This document shows positions 32,728-41,853 of a DNA stretch of 52,088 bases, in pieces. The stretch is from the NCBI GenBank assembly GCA_017859745.1, contig JAFMML010000017.1:1-52088 (forward strand), in the 5' to 3' direction. The notes under the pieces were generated by a model. The model had not been told where the DNA came from and did not search any database. It worked only from the letters and a program-made list of their open reading frames with translations. Made by a program: the position numbers and the translations under genes. The stretch is from Planctomycetota bacterium (GTDB lineage Bacteria; Planctomycetota; Phycisphaerae; Phycisphaerales; SM1A02). Position 1 is the first letter of the stretch. Each line of letters starts with the position of its first letter.

Positions 32728-34068
32728 TCACGGAAACACGCCTCGCAGGTCGTACACCTCGCCGATCCGCTCGCAGGCGGCGACGAACGCCGCGGTTCGG
32801 AGGTCGCAGTCGTAGCGAGCCCGGGCTTCACGGGTCCGCCGAGCCGCCGCAACCAGATGGTCGCGAAGCTGACCGTCCACCTCTTCGATCGACCACGAGC
32901 GTGCGGTGCGGTTCTGCACCCATTCGAAGTAGCTGGCGGTCACACCGCCCGCGTTGCAGAGGATCGCCGGCAGCACCTCGACTCCTCGCTGAAGCAGCAC
33001 GGAGTCCCCCTCGGGCGTGGTCGGTGCGTTGGCGCCCTCGGCGATCACCACGGCCTTGATCTCCGCCGCTCGCCGTTCATCGATCATCTGTTCGAGGGCC
33101 GCAGGCACGAAGACATCCACTTCGGTCGAGTAGAAGGCGTCCTCGTCGATTCCATCGGCCCCCGAGAAGTTGGCCACCCCTCCGTAGCGATCGACATGCT
33201 CGGCAAGTCGCCGGGGGTCGATGCCGCGACCGGCCCCGATGGCGCCGGTGTGGTCGAGCACGGCGACGAGCCTCGCCCCGCGCTCGCACAGCAGCTTCGC
33301 GGTCCATCCACCGACGTTTCCGAAGCCGATGACGCTGAAGGCGATCTTCGAAAGGTCGAGCCCGAGCTCCGGGAGCATCTCCTCGAGGACGTGGACGAGC
33401 CCCTGCCCCGTCGCCTTGTCGCGACCCCGCGATCCGCCGAACGGAACCGGCTTTCCGGTCACCACCCCCTGCACGTCCTGCCGGGAATGCTCGGGCGTCA
33501 TCTGGGCGTACGTGTCGGCGAACCAGGCCATGATGCGGCTGTCCGTGCCCACGTCGGGCGCCGGTATGTCGTAGTGCGGGCCGATCTGGTGACTGATCGC
33601 CGAGCAGAATCGACGGGTCACCCGGCGCAGTTCGTCCTCGCTGAGTTCACGTGGATTCAACTTGACGCCGCCCTTCGCGCCGCCGAAGGGCAGGCCCGCC
33701 AGCGAACACTTCATCGTCATCAGCACCGCGAGCGCCTTCACGTCGTCGAGCGCCACTCTCGGGTGGTACCGGATGCCGCCCTTGTACGGACCAAGCGCGT
33801 TGTTGTGCTGGACCCGATAGCCCTTGAACAGACGGTGATGCCCGTCGTCCATGAGCACCGGGAAGTGCACCATGACCTCGTTCTTGGGCTCGGCAAGGAT
33901 GATCCGCTGGTGGTGCTGCAGGCCCGCGAGATCGGCGGCGACGAGCACCTGCTCGATGGTCTGATGGAACAGGTTCGCCGGATCGCGAACGATGCCGACC
34001 TCCTCGAAGATGGACTCCGCGGGCGATCGGGCGGGATCGGGGGAACCTGGAGACGTTGAATCGACCAT
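32728..34068 (-). CDS. gdhA: Glutamate dehydrogenase (Glu/Leu/Phe/Val dehydrogenase family)
   Basis: This enzyme interconverts glutamate and 2-oxoglutarate plus ammonia. The 446-residue protein has FKGYRVQHNNALGPYKGGIRYHP, MTMKCSLAGLPFGGAKGGVKLNP (catalytic Lys), the DVGTD loop with catalytic Asp, and the nucleotide domain FSVIGFGNVGGWTAKLL followed by Asp (VAVLDHTG), which suggests NAD preference. Late motifs ILCNAGGVTASYFEWVQN are typical. Leucine or phenylalanine dehydrogenases are shorter, so glutamate is the best call. ATG 34068 starts the conserved acidic N-terminus. A -10 candidate TAGAGT (34128-34133) lies 59 bases upstream. Confidence 0.92.
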   Translation of the reverse strand: MVDSTSPGSPDPARSPAESIFEEVGIVRDPANLFHQTIEQVLVAADLAGLQHHQRIILAEPKNEVMVHFPVLMDDGHHRLFKGYRVQHNNALGPYKGGIRYHPRVALDDVKALAVLMTMKCSLAGLPFGGAKGGVKLNPRELSEDELRRVTRRFCSAISHQIGPHYDIPAPDVGTDSRIMAWFADTYAQMTPEHSRQDVQGVVTGKPVPFGGSRGRDKATGQGLVHVLEEMLPELGLDLSKIAFSVIGFGNVGGWTAKLLCERGARLVAVLDHTGAIGAGRGIDPRRLAEHVDRYGGVANFSGADGIDEDAFYSTEVDVFVPAALEQMIDERRAAEIKAVVIAEGANAPTTPEGDSVLLQRGVEVLPAILCNAGGVTASYFEWVQNRTARSWSIEEVDGQLRDHLVAAARRTREARARYDCDLRTAAFVAACERIGEVYDLRGVFP

Positions 34069-34127
34069 GGCGATGCCTCGGACTGTCGGTGCCACGCCGT
34101 GGCAGAGGGCGATGCCGCGGACCGCCA

Positions 34128-34133
34128 ACTCTA
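34128..34133 (-). promoter_or_regulatory. Candidate -10 element of gdhA
   Basis: TAGAGT on the minus strand in the context GATAGAGTTGGCGG, matching the element before the 3-hydroxyanthranilate dioxygenase gene but placed 59 nt before the ATG. Confidence 0.35.
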
Positions 34134-34163
34134 TCCCCGCCCGGGCACGCAGACGTCGCCCCC

Positions 34164-34203
34164 GATCCCGTGATCCCGTGATCCCGTGATCCCGCGATCA
34201 CGC
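34164..34203. repeat. 8-bp short tandem repeat
   Basis: Three perfect GATCCCGT units are followed by GATCCCGC and GATCACGC, in the intergenic space between gdhA and ppdK. Copy number is likely to vary by slippage. Confidence 0.85.
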
Positions 34204-34274
34204 GGCGTCGTGGCGTCGCGGCAAGAGCCCGGTCCTCGGCCGACGAGGCATTCGGGGCTCTCGACCCGGCCTCG

Positions 34275-36989
34275 CTACTTCGCGGCGACCCGGCCCGCCA
34301 CCTGCCCGGCGACGAGGCGCGCGACCGGCACCCGGAACGGCGAGCAGCTGACGTAGTCCAGACCGACCTCCTCGAAGAACCCGATGGACTCGGGATCGCC
34401 GCCGTGCTCGCCGCAGATCCCCAACTTCAGCTTCGCGTCCGTGGATCGGCCCTTCTCGCAGGCCATCCGCACCAGCTGCCCGACGCCGCCGGCGTCGAGG
34501 GTCTGGAAGGGGTCCTTCGGCAGCAGGTCCTGCTTGAGATAGTCGGGCAGGAACGAGTTGATGTCGTCGCGACTGAAGCCGAAGGCCATCTGGGTCAGAT
34601 CGTTGGTGCCGAAGCTGAAGAAGTCCGCGACCTCGGCGACCTCGTCGGCGGTCAGCGCGGCACGAGGGATCTCGATCATCGTCCCGACGGGGATGTCGAG
34701 TCGGCCCGCGAACTTCTTCGCCTTTCGAACCTCGTCGATGGTCTCGAGGGTCGAGGCCCGCAGCGCCGCAAGCTCGGCCCGCGTACCGACGAGCGGGATC
34801 ATGATCTCGGGCTTCGCGTCGATCCGCTTCTTGCGGCAGGCGATGGTCGCCTCGGCGATCGCCCGAACCTGCATCCGCAGGATCTCCGGATAGGTCACCG
34901 CGAGACGGCAGCCCCGATGCCCGAGCATCGGATTCTGCTCGTGCAGCATCGCGATGCGGCGGCGGATGTCGGCGACCTTGACGCCCGTCCGCTTCGCAAG
35001 GTCCTTCTGCGCCGCGTCGTCGTGGGGCACGAACTCGTGGAGCGGCGGATCGAGCAGGCGGACCGTCACCGGGCAGCCCTTCATGGCCGTGAAGATCCCG
35101 ACGAAGTCCTTTCGCTGGAAGGGCAGCAGCTTGCCGAGGGCCTTCTCTCGCTCCGCGGCGCTGTCGGCGAGGATCATCTCCCGCATCGCGGCGATCCGCT
35201 CGCCCTCGAAGAACATGTGCTCGGTCCGGCAGAGGCCGATGCCCACCGCCCCGAAGCCCCGCGCCCGGGAGGCGTCGGCGGGCGTGTCGGCGTTGGCCCG
35301 CACCTTCATCCGGGCGGCCGCGTCGGCCCAGCCGAGCACCGTCTCGAGATCGGCGGGCACCTTCTTCGGAACGATCCGCTCGACCTCGCCGAGCATCACC
35401 TCGCCGGTGGAGCCGTCGATCGACAGGACGTCCTTCCGCCCGAGCGTGCGGTTGCCGATTCGGATCTTGCCCTTCGCTGCGTCGATCGAGAGTGCGCCGG
35501 CGCCGGCGACGCAGCACTTGCCCCAGCCCCGGGCGACCACCGCGGCATGACTGGTCATGCCGCCGGTCGACGTGAGGATGCCCGCCGCATGGTGCATGCC
35601 CTCGACGTCCTCGGGCGAGGTCTCCTTGCGCACGAGCAGGACCTTCTCACCCTTCAGGGTTCGCTCGACCGCCTCGTCGGCGGTGAAGGCGAGGGCCCCG
35701 CAGGACGCTCCCGGCGAGGCCGGCAGACCCGTGGCGACGACCGTCGCGGAACGCTTGGCCTTGTCGTCGAACCGCGGCAGCAGCAGCTGGGTGATGTCCC
35801 CCGCCGGGATCCGCGCCATCGCCGTGCGGCGGTCGATGAGGCGCTCCTTCACCATCTCGACGGCGATCCGCACCGCGGCCGCGCCGGTGCGCTTGCCGTT
35901 GCGGGTCTGCAGCATGTGGAGCCGCCCGCGCTCGATGGTGAACTCGATGTCCTGCATGTCCCGGTAGTGCTTCTCGAGCTTCGTGCGGATCGTGGCGAGC
36001 TGCTTCGACACCTTCGCGTTCCAGCGGGCCATCTCCGAGAGCGGCCGCGGCGTGCGGATCCCCGCCACCACGTCCTCGCCCTGGGCGTTCACGAGGAACT
36101 CGCCGTAGAAGCGGTTCTCGCCGGTCGAGGGATTGCGGGTGAAGGCGACGCCGGTGCCGGAATCCTCGCCCATGTTTCCGAAGACCATGCTCTGGACGTT
36201 CACCGCGGTGCCCGCGAGCCCGCGGATGCCGTTGATGGTTCGATAGGAGATCGCGGTCGGCTTGTTCCAGCTTCGGAAGACCGCCTCGATGGCGAGTTCG
36301 ATCTGCTTCAGCGGATCCTGCGGGAACGCCTTGCCCACATGGCGGAGACAGACCTGCTTGTAGGACTCGCAGAGTTCCTCGAGCCCCTCCGCGGGGACGT
36401 CGGTATCGGCCTCGACGTGGTAGCGCTTCTTGACCGCATCGAAGGCCGCCTCGAAGTGGTGGTGGTGGACCCCCATCACCACGTCGCCGTACATGTTGAT
36501 CAGGCGGCGGTACGCGTCGTAGGCGAAGCGGGGATTGCCGGTCGCCTTGGCCAGACCGACCACCGCCGAGTCGTTGAGACCGAGATTGAGGATGGTGTCC
36601 ATCATGCCCGGCATCGAGACCGCGGCACCGGAGCGAACCGAGACCAGCAGCGGGTTGTCGGCGTCGCCGAACCGCTTGCCCGTCTCCTTCTCGAGGTGGG
36701 CGATCGCCGCCGCGACCTCCTTCATCAGACCCTTCGGCATGCGATTGCCCGACTTCTCGTAGGCCGCACAGGTCTCGGTGGTGATGGTGAATCCCGGCGG
36801 CACCGGCAGACCGATCGAGGTCATGTCCGCGAGGTTCGCGCCCTTGCCGCCAAGCAGGGCCTTCTGAGTGGCGTTGCCGTCGCAGCGGGCGGGGCCGAAC
36901 GAGTAGACCATCCGATTCGAGGAGGAGCCTCCGGCGCGGCGGGAGGAGGCGCGGGAGGAGGATCGGCGGCGCGGGGCGGAGGTGGGCAT
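34275..36989 (-). CDS. ppdK: Pyruvate, phosphate dikinase
   Basis: PPDK interconverts pyruvate, ATP and phosphate with PEP, AMP and PPi. The protein has the ATP-grasp N-terminal domain (LLGGKGANLADM, GFTITTETC, SVRSGAAVSMPGMMDTILNLGLND), the swivelling phosphohistidine domain with GGMTSHAAVVARGWGK, and the PEP/pyruvate barrel with GTMIEIPRAAL, SFGTNDLTQM and GICGEHGGDPESI, ending with the catalytic Cys region YVSCSPFRVPVARL. The start at 36989 gives 904 residues with a Ser/Arg-rich leader; ATG 36911 would give 878, the usual family length, and begins the conserved FGPARCDG. It is divergent from pabB. Confidence 0.95.
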   Translation of the reverse strand: MPTSAPRRRSSSRASSRRAGGSSSNRMVYSFGPARCDGNATQKALLGGKGANLADMTSIGLPVPPGFTITTETCAAYEKSGNRMPKGLMKEVAAAIAHLEKETGKRFGDADNPLLVSVRSGAAVSMPGMMDTILNLGLNDSAVVGLAKATGNPRFAYDAYRRLINMYGDVVMGVHHHHFEAAFDAVKKRYHVEADTDVPAEGLEELCESYKQVCLRHVGKAFPQDPLKQIELAIEAVFRSWNKPTAISYRTINGIRGLAGTAVNVQSMVFGNMGEDSGTGVAFTRNPSTGENRFYGEFLVNAQGEDVVAGIRTPRPLSEMARWNAKVSKQLATIRTKLEKHYRDMQDIEFTIERGRLHMLQTRNGKRTGAAAVRIAVEMVKERLIDRRTAMARIPAGDITQLLLPRFDDKAKRSATVVATGLPASPGASCGALAFTADEAVERTLKGEKVLLVRKETSPEDVEGMHHAAGILTSTGGMTSHAAVVARGWGKCCVAGAGALSIDAAKGKIRIGNRTLGRKDVLSIDGSTGEVMLGEVERIVPKKVPADLETVLGWADAAARMKVRANADTPADASRARGFGAVGIGLCRTEHMFFEGERIAAMREMILADSAAEREKALGKLLPFQRKDFVGIFTAMKGCPVTVRLLDPPLHEFVPHDDAAQKDLAKRTGVKVADIRRRIAMLHEQNPMLGHRGCRLAVTYPEILRMQVRAIAEATIACRKKRIDAKPEIMIPLVGTRAELAALRASTLETIDEVRKAKKFAGRLDIPVGTMIEIPRAALTADEVAEVADFFSFGTNDLTQMAFGFSRDDINSFLPDYLKQDLLPKDPFQTLDAGGVGQLVRMACEKGRSTDAKLKLGICGEHGGDPESIGFFEEVGLDYVSCSPFRVPVARLVAGQVAGRVAAK

Positions 36990-37067
36990 GTCTGGTGGAG
37001 GCTCGGGGGTCGTCGAAGAGATGATTCGCCGGCGTCCTTCGAGCACGCCGCCGATCGCGGGGCGGGG

Positions 37068-37073
37068 AGTCTA
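37068..37073 (-). promoter_or_regulatory. Candidate -10 element of ppdK
   Basis: TAGACT on the minus strand lies about 80 bases before ATG 36989. No -35 match is visible. Confidence 0.3.
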
Positions 37074-37123
37074 CCAGCGGCGCGGCCGGCCCCGGTCGGC
37101 CCACGACATGCGCCGGATCGGGA

Positions 37124-37135
37124 TACGCTCGCGGC
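37124..37135 (+). promoter_or_regulatory. Leaderless-type -10 element of pabB
   Basis: TACGCT (37124-37129), six nt (CGCGGC), ATG at 37136. The context GGATACGCT matches the element at 21094-21101. Confidence 0.5.
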
Positions 37136-38620
37136 ATGGTCGAGACGGAGACTCTCCGAGGTGCGAGTCGAAGGTCCGCGGTGTCGCCGTGGGATCTGCT
37201 TGTCTCGTGGCCCCGCAACCATCCGATCGCGGTGTTGAATCGCGGGGACGGGGCGGATCCCCTGCCCCGTTGGACGCTGGTGACCGCGCCGCTCGATCCC
37301 CGACGCCTTCCGGCGAAGCGCAGCGTCGAAGGAGACTCGGGGGTGGACCCGGCCGTCACCGCATGGCTTGGCGAGCAACTCCCGACGCACTCGTTGGCGG
37401 TGTCCTCGCTTCCCCACGAAGACCGCCCCCCCTGGACGACGGGTCGGCTGGTCCTTCTGGCCTACGAACTCGGCGCCCGCCTCGAGCCCGCCGCGGTCCT
37501 GAGCGACGAGAAGGGATCGACGCCGAGCGGCGTCGCAACCGGGTCGGAATCCGGCGACGCCTGGGACGCCTGGATCGTGGACGTGCCATGGAGTCTGGTG
37601 TTCGATCACCACGACCGATCCTGGCATCGGCATGGCCCGGTGCCGGCGTGGGCCGAGGCATCGCTGGCGGCCGCCACACCGCCGTCGGAGTTTCGGCTCG
37701 GGCCGCTGCAGCCGATCGAGTCGGACCGGTGGTACGAGTCGATCGTCGAGCGTTGCGTCGAACTCGTGCATGCCGGAGACCTCTTTCAAGCCAACCTGTC
37801 CCGGGGATTCGAAGCCGAACTCGACGGCGATCCCCGATCCCTGGCTGCGGCGGTCCTCGCCGGGGCCCCTCGCTTCGGGGCCTACGTCGAGACATCCGCG
37901 AACGAGGCGGTGCTGTCCGCGAGTCCGGAGATGCTTGCGAGCGTCGAACCCGGCGGAGTCGTCCGCTCATGCCCGATCAAGGGCACTCGCACCGCCGACG
38001 CCGATCTGGACGCCTTTGCAGCGAACCCCAAGGACGCTGCGGAGTTGGCCATGATCGTGGACCTCATGCGCAACGATCTCGGTCGGATCTGCCGCGCGGG
38101 ATCGATTCGGGTGGTCGAACCTCGTCGGTTCGAGCGACATCCCACCATCGTCCATGGGGTGGCCGAGATCGAGGGCCGCCTGCGCGACGACGTGACGCCA
38201 TCCTCGATGCTGCAGGCGATCTTCCCCGCCGGCTCGATCAGCGGCGCTCCCAAGATCAGAGCGATGCAGGTGATCGACACCCTCGAATCCGCGAGACGCG
38301 GCATCTACTGCGGAAGCATCGGGTGGTTCGGCATGGAGGGGGGAGCGCTTCTGAACGTCGCGATCCGAACCGCCACCCTCGCTCGCCTCGGAACGTCTGA
38401 TCGATGGCGACTGGCCTACCGGGCGGGCTGCGGCATCGTCGCGGACAGCGATCCGATCGCCGAGGGTCGCGAAAGTCGCGACAAGACCCGAGTGATCGGC
38501 CGACACGCGACCGAGGTCACGCGGCCCGTCGAGTCGCCGGCTCCTGACGCCGCTGCCGCGCCGCGATCGCGCCGATCACCTGCCGACCCACCAGCTTGGC
38601 GTGTTCCGCGTCGGCGGTGA
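37136..38620 (+). CDS. pabB: Aminodeoxychorismate synthase component I (PabB-like)
   Basis: A chorismate-utilising enzyme that, with a glutaminase, makes 4-amino-4-deoxychorismate for folate. The 494-residue protein has the N-terminal beta domain and a C-terminal catalytic domain (about 195-455) with GDLFQANLSRGF, SASPEMLASVE, CPIKGTRT (the Lys that distinguishes PabB from TrpE-type Ala), LMRNDLGRI, GSISGAPKIRAM and YRAGCGIVADSDP. The 35-residue tail after ESRDKTR is low complexity and is the part that overlaps the opposing PilZ-like gene by 104 bases. No pabA or pabC is adjacent. Anthranilate synthase is less likely because of the PIKGT lysine. Confidence 0.9.
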   Translation: MVETETLRGASRRSAVSPWDLLVSWPRNHPIAVLNRGDGADPLPRWTLVTAPLDPRRLPAKRSVEGDSGVDPAVTAWLGEQLPTHSLAVSSLPHEDRPPWTTGRLVLLAYELGARLEPAAVLSDEKGSTPSGVATGSESGDAWDAWIVDVPWSLVFDHHDRSWHRHGPVPAWAEASLAAATPPSEFRLGPLQPIESDRWYESIVERCVELVHAGDLFQANLSRGFEAELDGDPRSLAAAVLAGAPRFGAYVETSANEAVLSASPEMLASVEPGGVVRSCPIKGTRTADADLDAFAANPKDAAELAMIVDLMRNDLGRICRAGSIRVVEPRRFERHPTIVHGVAEIEGRLRDDVTPSSMLQAIFPAGSISGAPKIRAMQVIDTLESARRGIYCGSIGWFGMEGGALLNVAIRTATLARLGTSDRWRLAYRAGCGIVADSDPIAEGRESRDKTRVIGRHATEVTRPVESPAPDAAAAPRSRRSPADPPAWRVPRRR

Positions 38621-39410
38621 AGTCGAAGGCGACGCCGGCGTAGGTCGCCCCGGTGGACTCGAGATGGGTGTGGGCGATTCGGGCGGTGACGCACAGCGGA
38701 AGCGCCGACTCCGGACGGAGATCGATCTCCATCCAGAAGTGGCGATGGCTGGCGATCGCCGCGGCATCCGAGGGCTCCAGACGCAGGCCCGCGCCCCCGC
38801 CGCCGATGTTCATGAGGGTCGCGCCGAACTCCGGACCGAGCGTCGGACGGACCGACTCGTCCTCCCAGGTTCGATCCACCACCCGCTCTCCGCGCCCGAT
38901 CGCTTCGGCGGTGAGGGCGAGCGCCCGCTGGGCGGGGCGAACCGACGCGAGGTCGAGAAGCGGCCAGAGTCGCACCGTGGGCAGAGCGAGACTCGCCGAG
39001 TCCACGCGGAGATGGCGGCGACGGGTTCGCGCGACCTTCTCGGGCATCTCGATCTGGAAGGTCCCGGGGCTCGCGCCGATCGACATCGCATCGACGGACG
39101 CGACGACGCGACTGCGGAACATCCACCGGTTGGGACCGACGACGATCGCCGCCACCACCGTGGTGCCCTCGCGCACCGGCACGGAGCGATGAAGCATCTC
39201 GGGAAGTTCGAGTTCGATGCGATCCTCGCTGGTCGAGGCGATCCGAAGACGCCAGACGAAGTCCGCGGGCAGAGGGCCGGTCGACGGAGGATCACTGGAG
39301 TCGGCGACGTCGCTTGCCGGCGCGATCGCCACCTCGAGAGCCCCGCCGCGGCGGGCAAGTTGTTCGAGATTTCGTCGCCAGTGAAGCGTGCGGGATCGAA
39401 ATGCGGGCAT
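38517..39410 (-). CDS. PilZ-like (YcgR-type) protein
   Basis: The 297-residue protein resembles two-domain PilZ proteins: an N-terminal beta domain (about 45-120, LELPEMLHRSVPVREGTTVVAAIVV) and a second domain opening with an Arg-rich stretch (RTRRRHLRV, matching RxxxR) followed by a G-rich strand LMNIGGGGAGLRLE in place of the D/NxSxxG motif. Both are the cyclic-di-GMP contact points in PilZ. The second motif lacks the Ser, so ligand binding is uncertain. A roughly 40-residue insertion separates the two motifs. The ATG is preceded by GGAG at 6-nt spacing, one of the few clear Shine-Dalgarno sites here. Confidence 0.65.
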   Translation of the reverse strand: MPAFRSRTLHWRRNLEQLARRGGALEVAIAPASDVADSSDPPSTGPLPADFVWRLRIASTSEDRIELELPEMLHRSVPVREGTTVVAAIVVGPNRWMFRSRVVASVDAMSIGASPGTFQIEMPEKVARTRRRHLRVDSASLALPTVRLWPLLDLASVRPAQRALALTAEAIGRGERVVDRTWEDESVRPTLGPEFGATLMNIGGGGAGLRLEPSDAAAIASHRHFWMEIDLRPESALPLCVTARIAHTHLESTGATYAGVAFDFTADAEHAKLVGRQVIGAIAARQRRQEPATRRAA

Positions 39411-39603
39411 GCCGGGCTCCAGGTTCGCCTTGCGCCGATCGTCGCCGGATCGCGAGCGTCAAGGGCTGCTTCCGGTCGTCTTCGACCATGTTCGATCGCG
39501 AGTGAATCGAACTTCCCGGTCCCCCGAGCACCGGGCCGCCGGAAGTTTGCCCCACTTCACATCCCTGGGCCACATGGCGGTTCTGCGGACCTGCGCGAGA
39601 CCG

Positions 39604-41853
39604 TCAATGCGGTCGCCGAAGCAGGATCCGGAGCCGCTCGAGGCGTTGCCGGACATCGCCGAGTTGCGTGGTGGTGGGCACCTCGCCGGCGAACCGGCTT
39701 CGGTAGTGCAGGTCGACGATCGGCAGGCTCAACGCCACCGCCTCGGACCAACTTGCACCGAGAGACTGAAGGAACGCCCGGGGCGGCTGCCACGACGCCG
39801 GGGCCAGTCCCGCCCGGTCCCAGAGATCCATCGTCTCGAGATGGACCGAGGCGGCTTCGAGGGAGGCGGCTGGGGCGGACCTGGGCAGCCCGGAGCGCCG
39901 GCGGACCCGTCGACGGCGCCGCAGCACCAGTGCTCCTGCCGCCGCGCCAGCCATCAGAGTCGCCGAGACCGCAAGGAACCACACCGTCGCGGTGCGCCCG
40001 AGACTCAGACGCTGGGCAAGCCTGCTGCGTCCGTCATCGAGCCACGCCGCAACCCGATCGCCCGCACCTTCGAATTCGCGTCCCAGCCGTTCGGCGAGCG
40101 AGGCCTGCACCGCACCGTCGTAGCTGATGACTCGGCTGCTCCAGAACAGTTCGGCGCGGTCGTAGATCCAACGGAATCGATCGAACCAGCCCCGCCCCGA
40201 CGAGGCGATCGACTCGAGGCTCTCGGGGGGAGTGGGATCGATGCTCGACCAGAGGAACCGACCCGTCCTCACCTCCACCCATGCGTGGGCATTGGATTCG
40301 CGCACCAGGTACTGGCGCGTTCCGGGATCCCACTCCATCGCAACGAAGCCGGTGACCAGTCGCGCGTCCACACCCACCGAGCGACAAAGCGCCACCAGCG
40401 CCGACGCGAAGTACTCGCAGTGCCCGAACCGATGCCGCTGGAGAAACGCCACGATCGGATCCTCCCCGTCGAGGCGTATGAAGTCCCGAAGATCCGTGGT
40501 GTAGCGGAACCGAGCGGTGTCCTGAAGCCAGGACGCGAACGCCCGGGAGACGATTCGATTGCGCTCCCAACGGACCTCGGGGTCGGCCCGCGCCTGGTCG
40601 GCGGTCGGCAGTTCGCCGTCGACGAGATCCGAAAGCAGTTCCAAGGCGATCTCGCGGATCTCCGGGATCGGGAACTCCGGCAACGAGGGGACGGCGCCAC
40701 CGCGGCGACCGAGCAGCGGCGCCAACGTCTCGGGGCCCGGGTAGGGCTCGATCTGCACCTCGTAGGACTGGAGGCGACTGACCCGATCCAGGCCGATCTC
40801 CCGCACCACGAGGGTGCGTTCGTCGATCGCGAACGTTCTTCGTTCCTCGGTGTGGACGCCGATCGGAGCGAACGCCGCAAACGCCGTCGCGGTCGACATC
40901 GACCGCATCTCGACCTGCTGCCGATAGGTCTCGCTCCGTGGGCGGACCGAGGGAATCGACAACGGCGTCATCGGAAGATCCTCGCGGACCGTCACCGTCC
41001 GAGCTTGCGACGGCCCTCTCGCCGGGATCCATCGGTTCGAGACGACCTGGTAGCGATCCATGACCGCACCGCGCAGCAGCATCGGCTGGGGGAATCGGAC
41101 CGACTCGCCCTGCCGGTCGATCCAACGCACGCTGAAGACCTCTCGACGACTCTCGGTGATGCGCTCGCCCGAGAAGAGATCGACCTCGTCGACGAAGCCC
41201 GAGACCGGTCCGCCGCCGAAGGGCCTTCGAGGATCCGCATCGAGCCGCCGGGGAAAGACCGCGAACACCACCATCGCGGTCACGGTGGCGCCGGCGAGGG
41301 TGAATCCGACGGTTCGCCGGAGGCTCCGCGTGAATCGGCGTCCCGAAGCCGGACCACCGTCGGCCGCCGATCCGACCGACGCCGAAGCGGCGACCGAGGC
41401 GAGTTCGATCAACATCGCGACTCGCATCACATCCAGTCCGTACGCGACCAGAAGCACCGCGAAGAGCAGATCGATCGTCTCGAGGGTGCCGGAGATGACC
41501 AGCACCGCGGTGAGCGCAAGCAGCTGAGCGTCGTCTCGGGCACCACGGGATTCGTACAGCTTGAGCACCGTCAACCACATGGAGAAGCGGCCGAGGATGC
41601 TCATCGCCTCGCTGGGATCGGGACGGAGGAACCACTCCCAGCAGGCGTTGGCGACGATCACCCCCAGCGTCGCCAGCGACAACCACTTCGGCAGGCGGCG
41701 GCCCCGTGGCCCCTCGGTCACGTACCAGCTGAGGATCGCGAGGCCCGAAGCGAACAGGAACATCCCGAAGGACCGCTGACTGACGCAGAACGCCGCGATC
41801 GCCAGGACCGCGAGGATCAGCACCTCCAGTCGCACTCGTCGGCCGAGACTCAC
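39604..41853 (-). CDS. TgpA-like membrane transglutaminase
   Basis: The 749-residue protein has an N-terminal bundle of about six transmembrane segments (10-200), a periplasmic beta-rich part, and a transglutaminase-like core with Cys479 (FGHCEYFASALV), His523 (ESNAHAWVEV) and Asp539 (SSIDPTPPE). One more transmembrane segment (about 633-655) and a cytoplasmic tail resembling DUF4129 follow. This is the TgpA architecture. The intact triad suggests protease or transglutaminase activity on an envelope target. It starts at GTG 41853, overlapping the DUF58 stop (GTGA). The DUF58-transglutaminase pair is conserved widely; the usual MoxR ATPase is absent here. Confidence 0.9.
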   Translation of the reverse strand: MSLGRRVRLEVLILAVLAIAAFCVSQRSFGMFLFASGLAILSWYVTEGPRGRRLPKWLSLATLGVIVANACWEWFLRPDPSEAMSILGRFSMWLTVLKLYESRGARDDAQLLALTAVLVISGTLETIDLLFAVLLVAYGLDVMRVAMLIELASVAASASVGSAADGGPASGRRFTRSLRRTVGFTLAGATVTAMVVFAVFPRRLDADPRRPFGGGPVSGFVDEVDLFSGERITESRREVFSVRWIDRQGESVRFPQPMLLRGAVMDRYQVVSNRWIPARGPSQARTVTVREDLPMTPLSIPSVRPRSETYRQQVEMRSMSTATAFAAFAPIGVHTEERRTFAIDERTLVVREIGLDRVSRLQSYEVQIEPYPGPETLAPLLGRRGGAVPSLPEFPIPEIREIALELLSDLVDGELPTADQARADPEVRWERNRIVSRAFASWLQDTARFRYTTDLRDFIRLDGEDPIVAFLQRHRFGHCEYFASALVALCRSVGVDARLVTGFVAMEWDPGTRQYLVRESNAHAWVEVRTGRFLWSSIDPTPPESLESIASSGRGWFDRFRWIYDRAELFWSSRVISYDGAVQASLAERLGREFEGAGDRVAAWLDDGRSRLAQRLSLGRTATVWFLAVSATLMAGAAAGALVLRRRRRVRRRSGLPRSAPAASLEAASVHLETMDLWDRAGLAPASWQPPRAFLQSLGASWSEAVALSLPIVDLHYRSRFAGEVPTTTQLGDVRQRLERLRILLRRPH

